Source: Cupriavidus pauculus
GTDB taxonomy: Bacteria; Pseudomonadota; Gammaproteobacteria; Burkholderiales; Burkholderiaceae
NCBI RefSeq assembly: GCF_008801835.1
Contig: NZ_VZOW01000010.1
Coordinates: 1-64,000 of the forward strand
Length of the DNA: 64,000 nucleotides
Reading direction: 5' to 3'
Under the pieces are notes generated by a model that saw only the letters and a list, made by a program, of their open reading frames with translations, was not told the DNA's origin and made no database searches. The position numbers were made by a program, and so were the translations under genes. Every line of letters starts with the position of its first letter. The first letter of the stretch is position 1. Shown in pieces: positions 46,235-55,540 of this stretch.

Positions 46235-46915
46235 TCAGCTTTGCGGCGATTCGGCGCCGGGCGCCTGCTCCGGCGGCAACGCCTCGGGCAAAGACAACCA
46301 GCCTGCCACCACACGCTGTGCTTCCTCGATGCCCCGCCGCTTCAGCGCCGAAAAAAGCTGCACGGTCAGCGGCGGTGGATTGTCCATCTGGGCCGCATAG
46401 TCGGCCAGCATCTGCTTGGTTTCGCGTAACGCGTTGGCGTTGTCACTGTTGGTCAGCTTGTCGGCCTTGGTGAGCAGGACATGGATGGGCTTGCCCGTGG
46501 GCAGAAACCACTCGACCATCTGGCAATCGAGATCCGTAAACGGGCGGCGCGCATCCATCATCAGGACCAGGCCGCTCAACTGCTGACGCGATTGAACGTA
46601 ATCCGACAACAAGCCCTGCCAATGAAATTTCGCGCTGCCGGAAACTTCGGCATAGCCATATCCCGGCAAATCCACCAGAAAACCGAGGGGATCAGTCGCC
46701 TTGGCGGGCGCCACGGTGAAGTAATTGATGTGCTGTGTGCGGCCGGGCGTACGCGAAGAAAATGCCAGTCGCTTCTGGTTGCACAGTGTGTTGATGGCCG
46801 TCGATTTGCCGGCATTGGAACGTCCGGCAAACGCCACCTCCGGCACGGCCGTGGCGGGCAGGTCGCGCAGATGGTTGACGGTATTGAAGAATCGGGCCTG
46901 ATGTAGAAGGGACAT
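46235..46915 (-). CDS. engB: ribosome biogenesis GTP-binding protein EngB/YsxC
   Basis: EngB is an essential GTPase needed for late 50S assembly (also called YihA). The 226-residue product starts [20 protein letters not shown]. GTPase motifs are GRSNAGKST (residues 31-39), the switch I region [22 protein letters not shown] (82-89) and LLTKADKL. A 20-residue acidic/Pro-rich tail extends past the G domain. It is the first gene of a minus-strand series engB, hemB, corA-like. Confidence 0.96.
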   Translation of the reverse strand: MSLLHQARFFNTVNHLRDLPATAVPEVAFAGRSNAGKSTAINTLCNQKRLAFSSRTPGRTQHINYFTVAPAKATDPLGFLVDLPGYGYAEVSGSAKFHWQGLLSDYVQSRQQLSGLVLMMDARRPFTDLDCQMVEWFLPTGKPIHVLLTKADKLTNSDNANALRETKQMLADYAAQMDNPPPLTVQLFSALKRRGIEEAQRVVAGWLSLPEALPPEQAPGAESPQS

Positions 46916-47246
46916 GCGCAGGGTGCGTGGTAGCGGGCGGACCGCAAGGCTGGCAGGACGCCAGTGATGACGCCGCCACAGAGACTGACCTAAGTCAATC
47001 CGGAAAGCGATTTATTGTACAATAACCCGGTTTACGGTCTCCTGAGCGGGTGACGTGTGGCATCCTTGCGGGATGTCATCGGCGATGTCTTAAATCGATC
47101 GTGGGTCATTAGTATGATGTCCCAGATCAAATCGCGGCGTCGCGCATACGCGCGCTCAGGCTTGCCATTGCAAGGCGTTTCCCCCCGCCGCAAGCACTGA
47201 CCGGCATGCATTACGGTGTTCATAACAATTCTGACAAGGTGTAAGA
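46916..47246. other. divergent intergenic region engB / cytochrome c4
   Basis: A 331-bp region between divergent genes with no credible coding sequence. It holds a perfect 14-bp palindrome, TTATTGTACAATAA (47013-47026), and a small hairpin near 47073-47090 (GCATCC/GGATGT). No full sigma-70 promoter could be assigned for either gene. Confidence 0.5.
47013..47026. promoter_or_regulatory. 14-bp palindrome, possible operator
   Basis: TTATTGTACAATAA is its own reverse complement and stands out as AT-rich in a GC-rich region. It contains a TACAAT on each strand that could act as a -10 box, and the symmetry suggests a dimeric regulator. It lies 97 bp before engB and 220 bp before the cytochrome gene. 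Confidence 0.4.
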
Positions 47247-47906
47247 ATGAACCGCATTGCGAAACTTTTGGGTGTCATGGCGCTGGCTGTTCCGCTCGGT
47301 GCAATGACTGGGTTGGCAACTGCCGCAGAGCAGGCCGCCGCGAAAGCAGACCCCGCCCGAGGCGAAACGCTTTACACGCAAGGCGTACCCGATCGCAATG
47401 TTCCTGCATGTTTCTCCTGCCATGGCACTGCCGGCAACAGCAGCGCGGCGGCCAATCCGAAGCTGGCAGGGCAGCAAGCCGAATACGTTCACAAGCAGCT
47501 GGTCGACTTCAAAGCCAAGTCGCGTGACAACGCCATCATGTCCCTGTACGCGGGCGCCCTGTCCGACCAGGACATGAAGGACGTGGGCGCTTACCTGGCC
47601 AAGCAGCAGCTCAAGCCTGCCACGGCCAAGAACAAGGATACGATCGAGCAGGGCCAGAAGATCTATCGCGGAGGCATTGCCGCCAAGGGCGTTCCGGCCT
47701 GTGCCGGCTGCCATGGCCCCACGGGCGCCGGTATTCCTGCCCAGTATCCGCGTATCGGAGGCCAATATTCCGAGTACACCGAAGCGCAACTGGTGGCGTT
47801 CCGCCAGGGCACCCGAAAGAACAATTCGGTCATGAGCACGATCGCCGCCAGGATGTCGGATGCCGAGATCAAGGCGGTGGCGGATTACGTCGCCGGCGTC
47901 CGTTAA
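47247..47906 (+). CDS. dihaem cytochrome c4
   Basis: A periplasmic electron carrier, usually linking the bc1 complex to terminal oxidases. The 219-residue product has a signal peptide ending near LATAA (residue 27) and two similar domains, each with one haem site: CFSCH (55-59) and CAGCH (152-156). Candidate axial methionines are in NAIMSLYAGAL and NSVMSTIAARM. The length and two-domain form match cytochrome c4. The genes for its own haem attachment, resB and ccsB, follow directly. Confidence 0.93.
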   Translation: MNRIAKLLGVMALAVPLGAMTGLATAAEQAAAKADPARGETLYTQGVPDRNVPACFSCHGTAGNSSAAANPKLAGQQAEYVHKQLVDFKAKSRDNAIMSLYAGALSDQDMKDVGAYLAKQQLKPATAKNKDTIEQGQKIYRGGIAAKGVPACAGCHGPTGAGIPAQYPRIGGQYSEYTEAQLVAFRQGTRKNNSVMSTIAARMSDAEIKAVADYVAGVR

Positions 47907-47976
47907 GTCGTATCTGGCGCGCACTTCCTGGTTTTCCCGAGAGGGGTGAACCGGCAGTACGCGTGACAATCGAAGA

Positions 47977-48014
47977 GGGTGGCCTGCTTGCCAAAGCATG
48001 TCCACCCTTTTTTA
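47977..48014 (+). terminator. intrinsic terminator after cytochrome c4
   Basis: GGGTGG (47977-47982) pairs with CCACCC (48002-48007), with an inner TGCTT/AAGCA stem, and is followed by TTTTTTA. It lies upstream of the chosen resB start and argues against a longer resB reading frame. Confidence 0.8.
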
Positions 48015-48099
48015 TTTTCGACGCCGCATCACGCGTCACCTCGGCATACAACACTGGCGCCACCAATGGCGTCGAACCGCATTCAGGCATTACCCGCAT

Positions 48100-50349
48100 A
48101 TGTCGAATCCTTCCACTTCAGGATTGCACCTGAGGACTCATCACCGCGTGCTTCGCGAGTTCGTAGAACTCCTGTCCTCAATGCGGTTCGCCATCACGCT
48201 GCTGACGGTGATTGCCATCGCCAGCATCATCGGCACAGTACTCAAGCAGAACGAGCCGTATCCGAACTACGTCAACCAGTTCGGCCCGTTCTGGGCGGAT
48301 CTGTTCCACGCGCTGTCGCTGCAGAAGGTCTACAGCTCGTGGTGGTTTCTGCTGATTCTCGCGTTTCTGGTTGTCTCCACGTCGCTGTGCATTACGCGCA
48401 ACGCACCGAAGATGATCGTGGAGATGCGGTCGTGGAAGGACCATGTGCGCGAGCGCAGTCTGCGGTCGTTTCATCATCGCGGCGAATACCAAACGACACG
48501 CGGTCGCGCCGATGCGGTATCGCGTCTGGCCGCGTTACTGCGGCATCGCGGCTTTCGCATCAAGCCGGTGGAACACGAAGGCGCCACGCTGCTTGCCGCA
48601 AAGGCTGGGGCGGCCAACAAGCTCGGCTATATCCTCGCGCACTCGGCGATTGTCGTGATCTGCATCGGCGGGCTGCTGGACGGTGACATGCTGATTCGCG
48701 CGCAAATGTGGTTCGGCGGCAAGTCGCCCATCGACGGCAATGCCATCATCAGCGAGATACCCGCGAAACACCGTCTGTCGCCCAGCAACCCAGGCTTCCG
48801 CGGCAACGCCTTCGTGCCGGAAGGCGCCACGGTGTCCACGGCAATTCTCAATATCTCGGACGGCGCGCTGGTGCAGGATCTGCCGTTCACGATCATGCTC
48901 AAGAAGTTCACGGTCGACTACTACTCCACGGGCATGCCAAAGCTGTTTGCGTCGGATGTGGTGGTGACGGATCGTGCAAGCGGCAAGAAGACGGAAGCGA
49001 CGATCAAGGTCAATGAGCCGCTGATTGTCGATGGTATTGCCATCTATCAGTCGAGTTTCGAAGACGGTGGGTCGCGCCTGAAGTTTGTCGGTTACCCGAT
49101 GGCGGGCAGTGCGCACCAGACGTTTTCGATCGCCGGCACCGTGGGTGGCAACACGCCACTCGCCGGAACCGGGACAACGGCCGACAACGATGGCCTGACC
49201 GTAGAGTTCAGCGATTTTCGCCAGATCAATGTCGAGACGGTGACCGACGCTTCCGGCAAGGTCGATGCGCGCGGCGTGGCGCGCAAATCGCTCAACACGC
49301 TCGAACAGCATCTGGGTTCGGCGGCGAATCTGGACAAGGACAAGAATCTGCGCAACGTTGGGCCGTCGGTCCAGTACAAGCTGCGTGACCGCACCGGGCA
49401 GGCGCGCGAATTCAACAACTACATGCTGCCCGTGCAGCTCGATGGCCAGACCGTGTTTCTGGCGGGCATGCGGGAGTCGCCGAGCGAACCGTTCCGTTAT
49501 CTGCGCATTCCTGCCGACGACCAACACAGCGTGGCCGACTGGATGCGCTTGCGCGCGGCGCTGCAAAGTCCGGCCAAGCGCGGCGAAGCTGCCCGACGTT
49601 TTGCCGAGATCTCCATGCCGGGCACAGACAAGGAAGCATTGCGCAAACAACTGGCCGAAAGCGCGCTCCGGGCAATGGACCTGTTTGCGGGTGCCACGCG
49701 GTCGTCGCCCGATGCGCCGCCGGGCGGTTTTACCGCGATTGCTGCCTTCCTCGAAAAATCGGTGCCGCAGGCGGAGCAACAGAAGGCGGCCGATGTGCTG
49801 TTGAAGATCCTGAACGGGTCGATGTGGGAACTGTGGCAATTGGCGCGCGAGGAAGACAAGCTGCCGGCCATCGCAAACGATGCCAGGAGCGGCGTGTTCT
49901 TGCAGCAGGCCATCAATGCGCTGTCGGACAGTTTCTTCTACGCCGCACCCGTGTTTCTCCAGCTCGACGACTTCCAGGAGGTCAAGGCGAGCGTGTTCCA
50001 GATGACCCGCGCACCTGGCAAGAACATCGTGTATCTTGGCTGTTTGCTGCTGGTGCTTGGTGTGTTCGCAATGTTCTACATCCGCGAACGCCGGGTCTGG
50101 ATCTGGGTCAGGGATAACCGGACGAACGACGATGGCTCACCAGCCGGAAGCCATTTGCTCATGGCGATGTCCACGCAACGTCGCACCATGGATTTCGAGC
50201 AGGAATTCGAGGCCTTGCGGGACGACATCGGGCGGGCGGTCGGTGCACAGCCGATAGTGCACGCCGCGGCACCCGGGACGCCGATGGCGCATGAGCCGCC
50301 GGAATCGGGCGCATCAGGGCAGGGTGATAAGAACCGGCCTGCGCTGTAG
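48100..50349 (+). CDS. resB: cytochrome c biogenesis protein ResB
   Basis: ResB (Ccs1) forms the System II haem lyase with CcsA/CcsB, exporting haem and attaching it to CxxCH sites. The 749-residue product starts MSNPSTSGLHLRTHHRVLREFVELLSSMRFA. Membrane segments lie near residues 27-47, 80-100 and 183-203, then a long periplasmic domain, then a last helix (NIVYLGCLLLVLGVFAMFYI) followed by RERRVWIWV. The ATG at 48100 is chosen because a terminator occupies the sequence further upstream. ccsB follows after 98 bp. Confidence 0.94.
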   Translation: MSNPSTSGLHLRTHHRVLREFVELLSSMRFAITLLTVIAIASIIGTVLKQNEPYPNYVNQFGPFWADLFHALSLQKVYSSWWFLLILAFLVVSTSLCITRNAPKMIVEMRSWKDHVRERSLRSFHHRGEYQTTRGRADAVSRLAALLRHRGFRIKPVEHEGATLLAAKAGAANKLGYILAHSAIVVICIGGLLDGDMLIRAQMWFGGKSPIDGNAIISEIPAKHRLSPSNPGFRGNAFVPEGATVSTAILNISDGALVQDLPFTIMLKKFTVDYYSTGMPKLFASDVVVTDRASGKKTEATIKVNEPLIVDGIAIYQSSFEDGGSRLKFVGYPMAGSAHQTFSIAGTVGGNTPLAGTGTTADNDGLTVEFSDFRQINVETVTDASGKVDARGVARKSLNTLEQHLGSAANLDKDKNLRNVGPSVQYKLRDRTGQAREFNNYMLPVQLDGQTVFLAGMRESPSEPFRYLRIPADDQHSVADWMRLRAALQSPAKRGEAARRFAEISMPGTDKEALRKQLAESALRAMDLFAGATRSSPDAPPGGFTAIAAFLEKSVPQAEQQKAADVLLKILNGSMWELWQLAREEDKLPAIANDARSGVFLQQAINALSDSFFYAAPVFLQLDDFQEVKASVFQMTRAPGKNIVYLGCLLLVLGVFAMFYIRERRVWIWVRDNRTNDDGSPAGSHLLMAMSTQRRTMDFEQEFEALRDDIGRAVGAQPIVHAAAPGTPMAHEPPESGASGQGDKNRPAL

Positions 50350-50447
50350 TACTAATCGACGGTCTACTGGCTCGCCGATATTTGGCCGGCCGGCGGCAAA
50401 GATAAAGCAGATAAAACGGGCGCTTCGCGCTACTGAGCAGGAATGCC

Positions 50448-51671
50448 ATGTCCTCGAACATAAACCAAGCTTCTTCGGGCCTGACGCCGCAGCAATCGAC
50501 CGCACCTAACGGCATGACGGGCGATCTCGCGTATTCGGATGCCGCGTACCTCGAGCCTTCCTTCCTGCGCCGCCTGAGTTGGGTGGACTGGGGCTTCGCG
50601 CTGTTGCTGGTGGTCGGCGCGGGCTTCGCGCTCGCGCGCTACGGCCATTGGATGAACGTGTACGACAAGGCCGTGCTGATCGCCGCCGTGCCGACATTTG
50701 CGCTGCTGGGCTGGCACTGGAAGCCGGTGCGGCCGCTGATGGTGGGAATCGCGTTCCTGTCGCTGTTCGCGATCCAGCTGTATCAGGGCAGTCTGGCGCG
50801 GGCCGACCAGGCGTTCTTTCTCAAGTATTTCCTGTCCAGCCAGTCGGCGATTCTCTGGATGAGTGCGCTGGTATTCCTCTCCACGTTGTTCTATTGGGTG
50901 GGATTTGCCTCGAAGTCGGACACGGGCTCCAGCATCGGCAGCAAGCTTTGCTGGGCTGCGGTGGTGCTCGGTTTCACCGGGTTGATGGTGCGCTGGTACG
51001 AGTCGTACCTGATCGGCGCGGATATCGGTCACATTCCAATCTCGAATCTGTACGAAGTTTTCGTCCTCTTCACGCTGATCACGTCGCTGTTCTATCTCTA
51101 TTACGAGCGCCGCTACGCCACGCGCGCCATGGGGCCGTTTGTGATGCTGGTGGTGTCGGCGGCCGTGGGATTCCTTCTGTGGTACACCGTCACGCGCAAT
51201 GCGCAGGAAATCCAGCCGCTGGTGCCGGCACTGCAAAGCTGGTGGATGAAAATCCACGTACCGGCCAACTTCATCGGTTATGGCACTTTTGCGCTGGCGG
51301 CGATGGTTTCGGTTGCGTACCTGCTCAAACAGCGCGGCATCCTCGCCGAACGCCTGCCGTCGCTCGAACTGCTCGACGATGTGATGTACAAGGCGATCGC
51401 CGTAGGTTTCGCCTTCTTCACGATCGCCACGATTCTCGGCGCGCTGTGGGCCGCGGAAGCCTGGGGTGGTTACTGGAGCTGGGATCCCAAGGAGACCTGG
51501 GCGCTGATCGTGTGGCTCAACTATGCGGCGTGGCTTCACATGCGCCTGATGAAGGGACTTCGCGGTACGGTTGCGGCGTGGTGGGCGCTCGTCGGCCTGT
51601 TGGTCACCACCTTCGCGTTCCTGGGCGTCAACATGTTCCTATCCGGGCTGCACAGCTACGGCGAACTTTAA
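50448..51671 (+). CDS. ccsB: cytochrome c biogenesis protein CcsB/CcsA
   Basis: The haem-handling partner of ResB in System II. The 407-residue polytopic protein has about eight membrane helices. The tryptophan-rich haem motif is GGYWSWDPKETWALIVWLNY, and flanking conserved histidines lie in KIHVPANFIGYG and AAWLHMRLMKG. It is in the order cytochrome c4, resB, ccsB, a compact assembly unit. An intrinsic terminator follows. Confidence 0.95.
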   Translation: MSSNINQASSGLTPQQSTAPNGMTGDLAYSDAAYLEPSFLRRLSWVDWGFALLLVVGAGFALARYGHWMNVYDKAVLIAAVPTFALLGWHWKPVRPLMVGIAFLSLFAIQLYQGSLARADQAFFLKYFLSSQSAILWMSALVFLSTLFYWVGFASKSDTGSSIGSKLCWAAVVLGFTGLMVRWYESYLIGADIGHIPISNLYEVFVLFTLITSLFYLYYERRYATRAMGPFVMLVVSAAVGFLLWYTVTRNAQEIQPLVPALQSWWMKIHVPANFIGYGTFALAAMVSVAYLLKQRGILAERLPSLELLDDVMYKAIAVGFAFFTIATILGALWAAEAWGGYWSWDPKETWALIVWLNYAAWLHMRLMKGLRGTVAAWWALVGLLVTTFAFLGVNMFLSGLHSYGEL

Positions 51672-51690
51672 GCGCTCGCCCCCGCCAACC

Positions 51691-51723
51691 AAAAATGCCT
51701 GCCGATGTGGCAGGCATTTTTTA
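51691..51723 (+). terminator. bidirectional terminator after ccsB
   Basis: AAAAATGCCTGCC (51691-51703), loop GATGT, GGCAGGCATTTTTTA (51709-51723). A-run, perfect stem and T-run make it effective on both strands. Confidence 0.92.
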
Positions 51724-51838
51724 TTGCCCGCATGGACGATTGCGCAGACCAGCCCCTGTCGGCCGGATTCCGATGCACCGCCATAAGTGCTCAAAAGTAC
51801 GCCTGCCGCTACAGGTCGCCACTTTTTTTAGTCGTCGC

Positions 51839-51865
51839 GGAATAAATGCGTCGCATACGGTGTTT
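51839..51865 (+). promoter_or_regulatory. possible ECF-sigma promoter
   Basis: GGAATA (51839-51844) and CGGTGTTT (51858-51865) lie about 60 bp before the lipoprotein start. ECF sigma factors often recognise GGAAT-type -35 boxes, and an ECF sigma gene is the next gene but one. Autoregulation of the operon is inferred from this pattern only. Confidence 0.35.
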
Positions 51866-51921
51866 ACTGAAGGACAACGGTGCCGGCTGTCGGCATCGCC
51901 TCAGGAGAAGGAGACCAAAAG

Positions 51922-52350
51922 ATGGCTACCCGTCACAGCGCTGTAACCGCGTTTCGTCCGATGGCCTTGGCGCTTGGCGCCGCCACCGTCCTGCTGGCCG
52001 GCTGTTCCGGCATGGGGATGGGCATGGGCGGCGGCGATATGCCGCCGACCGTGAAAGTCACAGGCGGCGTGCTGACCGACCCGCAAGGCCTGACGCTGTA
52101 CACCTTCGATCGCGACCCCGCCAATGGCGGCAAGAGCGTTTGCAACGGCATGTGCGCCACCAACTGGCCGCCGCTGTTGGCCGAGCCGGGCAAGACGGCG
52201 TCGGGCAAGTACTCCGTCATCACGCGCGACGACGGCACTCGGCAATACGCCTACAACGGCATGCCGCTGTATCGATTCGCGAAGGATGCCAAGCCCGGCG
52301 ATCGCACCGGCGACAACGTCAACAATGTCTGGCACGTCGCCAAGCCCTGA
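51922..52350 (+). CDS. small lipoprotein with PF03640-type repeats
   Basis: A 142-residue predicted outer-membrane or periplasmic lipoprotein. The lipobox is LAGC with Cys28, followed by a Met/Gly-rich stretch MGMGMGGGDM. The rest has two copies of the secreted-repeat pattern: LTDPQGLTLYTFDRD then CNGMCATNWPPL, and later YAYNGMPLYRFAKDAKPGDRTGDNVNNVWHVAKP. The biochemical role of this family is unknown. AGGAG precedes the ATG. It is followed after 32 bp by an ECF sigma gene, a pairing often seen for this family. Confidence 0.85.
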   Translation: MATRHSAVTAFRPMALALGAATVLLAGCSGMGMGMGGGDMPPTVKVTGGVLTDPQGLTLYTFDRDPANGGKSVCNGMCATNWPPLLAEPGKTASGKYSVITRDDGTRQYAYNGMPLYRFAKDAKPGDRTGDNVNNVWHVAKP

Positions 52351-52382
52351 TGGCCTGCTGACGACATAGCCCGCGCTGCCGC

Positions 52383-52916
52383 ATGGAAGCCTTCGAACGC
52401 CAACTGGTGCTGCTGGCGCCTCGTCTGCGGCGCCACGCGCGCGGGCTGACCGGCGACACTACGCTGGCCGACGATCTGGTGCAGGACACGCTCGAGCGTG
52501 CCCTGCGTTATCGCTGGCGCTTTCGCCTGCGCCCCGGCGCATTCTGGGGGGACGGCGCGGACGGTTTGTTACCGTGGCTGCTGACGCTGATGCACCGGCT
52601 GCGCCTGAACACCCTGCGTCGGGCTGATCTCGTCACCACTACCGATACGTTGCCCGATGTGGCCGCGCCGGGTGCCGATCCCGGCCTTCGGCGCGATCTG
52701 CTCGACGCCCTGGCGCGGTTGCCCGAGGCGCAGCGCGCGGTGCTGCTGCTGGTCAGCCTGGAACAGTTTTCGTACGCCGAAGCCGCGCAGGTGCTGGAAG
52801 TGCCGATTGGCACCGTGATGTCACGACTGGCCCGTGCGCGCGAACACATGCGCCGCCTGCTCGATGGCGGCAAGACGGACGCTGCACCGCCAACCACGCT
52901 GCAGCGGGTGAAATGA
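52383..52916 (+). CDS. ECF-type RNA polymerase sigma factor
   Basis: A 177-residue sigma factor with only regions 2 and 4. Region 2 includes ADDLVQDTLERALRYRWRF, and region 4 includes LPEAQRAVLLLVSLEQFSYAEAAQVLEVPIGTVMSRLARAREHMRRLL. Its stop overlaps the start of the next gene (ATGATGA), the usual sigma/anti-sigma coupling. The signal is unknown; the adjacent msrPQ genes suggest envelope oxidation. Confidence 0.93.
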   Translation: MEAFERQLVLLAPRLRRHARGLTGDTTLADDLVQDTLERALRYRWRFRLRPGAFWGDGADGLLPWLLTLMHRLRLNTLRRADLVTTTDTLPDVAAPGADPGLRRDLLDALARLPEAQRAVLLLVSLEQFSYAEAAQVLEVPIGTVMSRLARAREHMRRLLDGGKTDAAPPTTLQRVK

Positions 52917-53743
52917 TGAGTGCCCCTCAAATTCCGGTGAGCGAAGCCGACCTCCATGCCTATGCGGATGGCTACCTGCAGGGCCCGCGCCGGGCGCAGG
53001 TCGAGGCTTTCCTCGCGGCGGATCCCGAAGCGGCGCAAAGGATCGAAGCCTGGCGCCGGCAGGCGGCGGCGTTGCACGCCGGACTCGACGGCGTCCTTAA
53101 CGAAGCGGTGCCGCTGGCCGCGCTTCCGCGCCAGCTCCACGACGGCCCCGCTGCCCCCAGACTGCGACCGAGCTGGTCGCTGGCGCTCGCTGCCAGCCTG
53201 TCAACGCTGTTCGTCGGCGGCGCAGGCGGCTGGTACGCGCACGATCGGCTCGGGTCCACGACCGTCGCCACACTACCGATGGAGCGCTTTGCGCGCGAGG
53301 CACTGGCCAGTCATGTCGTTTTCGCCCCGGAGGTCCGCCATGCCGTCGAAGTGCCGGCCAGCGACGAGGCACATCTGATCGCATGGCTGTCGAAGCGGCT
53401 CGGCGCGAGGCTGCCGGTGCCGGATCTTGGCGCGCAAGGTTTCCGGCTGATCGGCGGACGCCTGGGCGCGTCGGAGGGCGGCCCGATGGCGATCCTGATG
53501 TACGAAAGCGATGACGGCACGCGGCTTTCGCTGCAACTGACGCGCATGGCTCAGGGCACGCCGGACACGGCATTCCGGCTTGAGCGGATGCCGCCAAGCG
53601 TGGCGCGACAGCCGGCCGGGCGCGCTGCCATGGCGTTCTACTGGGTGGATCGGGATCTTGGCTTCGCGCTGGCGGGGCCACTCGAACGCGACAGATTGCT
53701 GGCGCTGGCGCAGACCGTCTACCAGCAATCGCAGCGAAGCTAG
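52913..53743 (+). CDS. anti-sigma factor, membrane-bound
   Basis: A 276-residue protein with a cytoplasmic N-terminal segment (VSEADLHAYADGYLQGPRRAQVEAFLAADPEA, the usual anti-sigma start), one membrane helix near residues 88-108 (SWSLALAASLSTLFVGGAGGWYA) and a periplasmic domain. The zinc-ligand pattern HxxxCxxC of ZAS proteins is not present. It is expected to hold the preceding ECF factor at the membrane until a periplasmic signal releases it. Confidence 0.87.
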   Translation: MMSAPQIPVSEADLHAYADGYLQGPRRAQVEAFLAADPEAAQRIEAWRRQAAALHAGLDGVLNEAVPLAALPRQLHDGPAAPRLRPSWSLALAASLSTLFVGGAGGWYAHDRLGSTTVATLPMERFAREALASHVVFAPEVRHAVEVPASDEAHLIAWLSKRLGARLPVPDLGAQGFRLIGGRLGASEGGPMAILMYESDDGTRLSLQLTRMAQGTPDTAFRLERMPPSVARQPAGRAAMAFYWVDRDLGFALAGPLERDRLLALAQTVYQQSQRS

Positions 53744-53818
53744 CTGTCGCGCAGGTGTCGCGTACGCCGACCGCGTTTTTGATGTCCAATGCGACATGAA
53801 TTCTCAATATTCCAGACC

Positions 53819-54826
53819 ATGCTGATACCTTCGCCCAAATGGCTGCGCGGTGATGACATCGCCGCATCGGAAGTCACGTCCCACGCGGTTTATCTGTCGC
53901 GCCGCCGCTGGATGGCGCTGGCAGGAACCGCTGCCGCCGGCGCGGTGGCGCCGTGGTTCGCCACGCCTGCGCACGCACAAGGCGCGTCGGGGAAGTTGCC
54001 AAAGCTGGCTGCCGCGGCGAACAATGCCTACGTGGTGACGGAGAAGCGCACGCCGTATCAGGACGTCACTACGTACAACAACTTTTATGAGTTCGGCACG
54101 GACAAGTCGGACCCCGCGCAGAATGCCGGCACGCTGCAGACGCGTCCGTGGCAAGTGGCGGTGGAAGGGCTGGTCAAACATCCCAAGGTCTACGATATCG
54201 ACGAGCTGATGAAGCTCGCGCCCATGGAGGAACGGGTTTATCGGATGCGCTGTGTGGAGGGATGGTCGATGGTGATTCCGTGGACCGGGTTTCCATTGGC
54301 CGAGTTGATCAAGCGCGTCGAGCCGCAACCGGGAGCCAAGTACGTGCAGTTCATCACGCTGGCAGACAAGAAGCAGATGCCGGGCATCAGCAGCGGCGTA
54401 TTGCAGTGGCCGTACAGCGAGGGTTTGCGTCTCGACGAGGCGATGCATCCGTTGGCGCTGCTGACGTTCGGTCTGTACGGCGAGGTGCTGCCGAACCAGA
54501 ACGGCGCACCGGTACGCATCGTGGTGCCGTGGAAGTATGGATTCAAGAGTGCGAAGTCGATCGTGAAAATTCGTTTCGTCGACAAGCAGCCGCCCACGAG
54601 CTGGAATATCGCCGCGCCCAACGAATACGGCTTCTATTCCAATGTGAATCCGGACGTCGACCACCCGCGATGGAGCCAGGCCACCGAGCGCCGCATCGGC
54701 GAGGACAAGGGCGGCGGTGGCTTCTCCGCATTGTTTGCACCAAAGCGCAAGACGCTACCGTTCAACGGCTACGGCGCGCAGGTGGCATCGCTTTATCAGG
54801 GCATGGACCTGAAGAAGAATTTCTGA
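53819..54826 (+). CDS. msrP: protein-methionine-sulfoxide reductase catalytic subunit MsrP
   Basis: MsrP (YedY) is a periplasmic molybdopterin enzyme that repairs oxidised methionine in envelope proteins. The 335-residue product starts [14 protein letters not shown], like the E. coli protein. It has a Tat signal ([10 protein letters not shown], then a hydrophobic stretch, then AHAQG). The molybdenum ligand is Cys145 ([15 protein letters not shown]). Ten extra residues from an ATG at 53789 are not needed. The stop TGA overlaps the msrQ ATG (TGATG). It follows the sigma/anti-sigma pair by 75 bp on the same strand. Confidence 0.94.
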   Translation: MLIPSPKWLRGDDIAASEVTSHAVYLSRRRWMALAGTAAAGAVAPWFATPAHAQGASGKLPKLAAAANNAYVVTEKRTPYQDVTTYNNFYEFGTDKSDPAQNAGTLQTRPWQVAVEGLVKHPKVYDIDELMKLAPMEERVYRMRCVEGWSMVIPWTGFPLAELIKRVEPQPGAKYVQFITLADKKQMPGISSGVLQWPYSEGLRLDEAMHPLALLTFGLYGEVLPNQNGAPVRIVVPWKYGFKSAKSIVKIRFVDKQPPTSWNIAAPNEYGFYSNVNPDVDHPRWSQATERRIGEDKGGGGFSALFAPKRKTLPFNGYGAQVASLYQGMDLKKNF

Positions 54827-55521
54827 TGGCGGAACCGGATCTGGCTTCCGCCGCGCGCGCCCGCACACCGCGATCCGCCGCACGCGGCCCCAGCGGCATG
54901 ACGCTGTCGCCGGCGCGCGTGCGCGCCGTGAAGGTGCTGGTCTGGCTGCTGGCGCTGCTGCCATTTCTGCGCTTGCTCTACCTCGGCGCCACGTCGCAGT
55001 TTGGTGCCAATCCGCTCGAATTCGTGACGCGCTCCACGGGCACATGGACGCTCGTCATGCTGTGCGTGACGCTCGCCATCACCCCGTTGCGCAAGTTGAC
55101 CGGGTGGCACTGGTTGCTGCGTCTGCGCCGCATGCTGGGGTTGTTCACGTTCTTTTACGCCGTTCAGCATTTCATGCTGTGGCTGGCGGTGGATCGGGGT
55201 TTCGATGTCGCCTACATGATCAAGGACATCGGGAAGCGTCCGTTTATCACCGTGGGGTTTGCGGCGTTCGTGCTGATGGTCCCTCTGGCCGCCACGTCCT
55301 TCAATGCAGCGGTGCGATGGATGGGCGGCCGCCGCTGGCAGGCGTTGCATCGCGCCGTGTATGGCATCGCGGTTCTCGCCATCCTGCATTACTGGTGGCA
55401 CAAGGCCGGCAAGAATGATTTCGGCGAAGTATCGATCTACGCCGCAGTAGTCTTTGTGCTGCTGGCGATGCGCGTCTGGTGGTGGGTGCGCAAACCTCGC
55501 GCGATGCCGGGCGCGCAATGA
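54826..55521 (+). CDS. msrQ: haem-binding membrane subunit MsrQ
   Basis: MsrQ (YedZ) is the b-type cytochrome that passes quinol electrons to MsrP. The 231-residue product has about six membrane segments from residue 30 on, with haem-ligand histidines in FFYAVQHFMLW, RRWQALHRAVYG and AILHYWWHK. It starts at the ATG overlapping the msrP stop. The frame is open for some 680 bp upstream inside msrP, but that part is a shadow. Confidence 0.93.
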   Translation: MAEPDLASAARARTPRSAARGPSGMTLSPARVRAVKVLVWLLALLPFLRLLYLGATSQFGANPLEFVTRSTGTWTLVMLCVTLAITPLRKLTGWHWLLRLRRMLGLFTFFYAVQHFMLWLAVDRGFDVAYMIKDIGKRPFITVGFAAFVLMVPLAATSFNAAVRWMGGRRWQALHRAVYGIAVLAILHYWWHKAGKNDFGEVSIYAAVVFVLLAMRVWWWVRKPRAMPGAQ

Positions 55522-55540
55522 CGCTCAATCACGCGCAATA

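Noticed and set aside
47998..48099. N-terminal extension of ResB by 34 residues
   Set aside because: It overlaps the T-run of the terminator after cytochrome c4, and its residues are unlike ResB N-termini.
54148..54825. Upstream extension of msrQ by 226 codons
   Set aside because: It is the +1 frame of msrP and resembles nothing. The overlapping TGATG junction gives a natural msrQ start.
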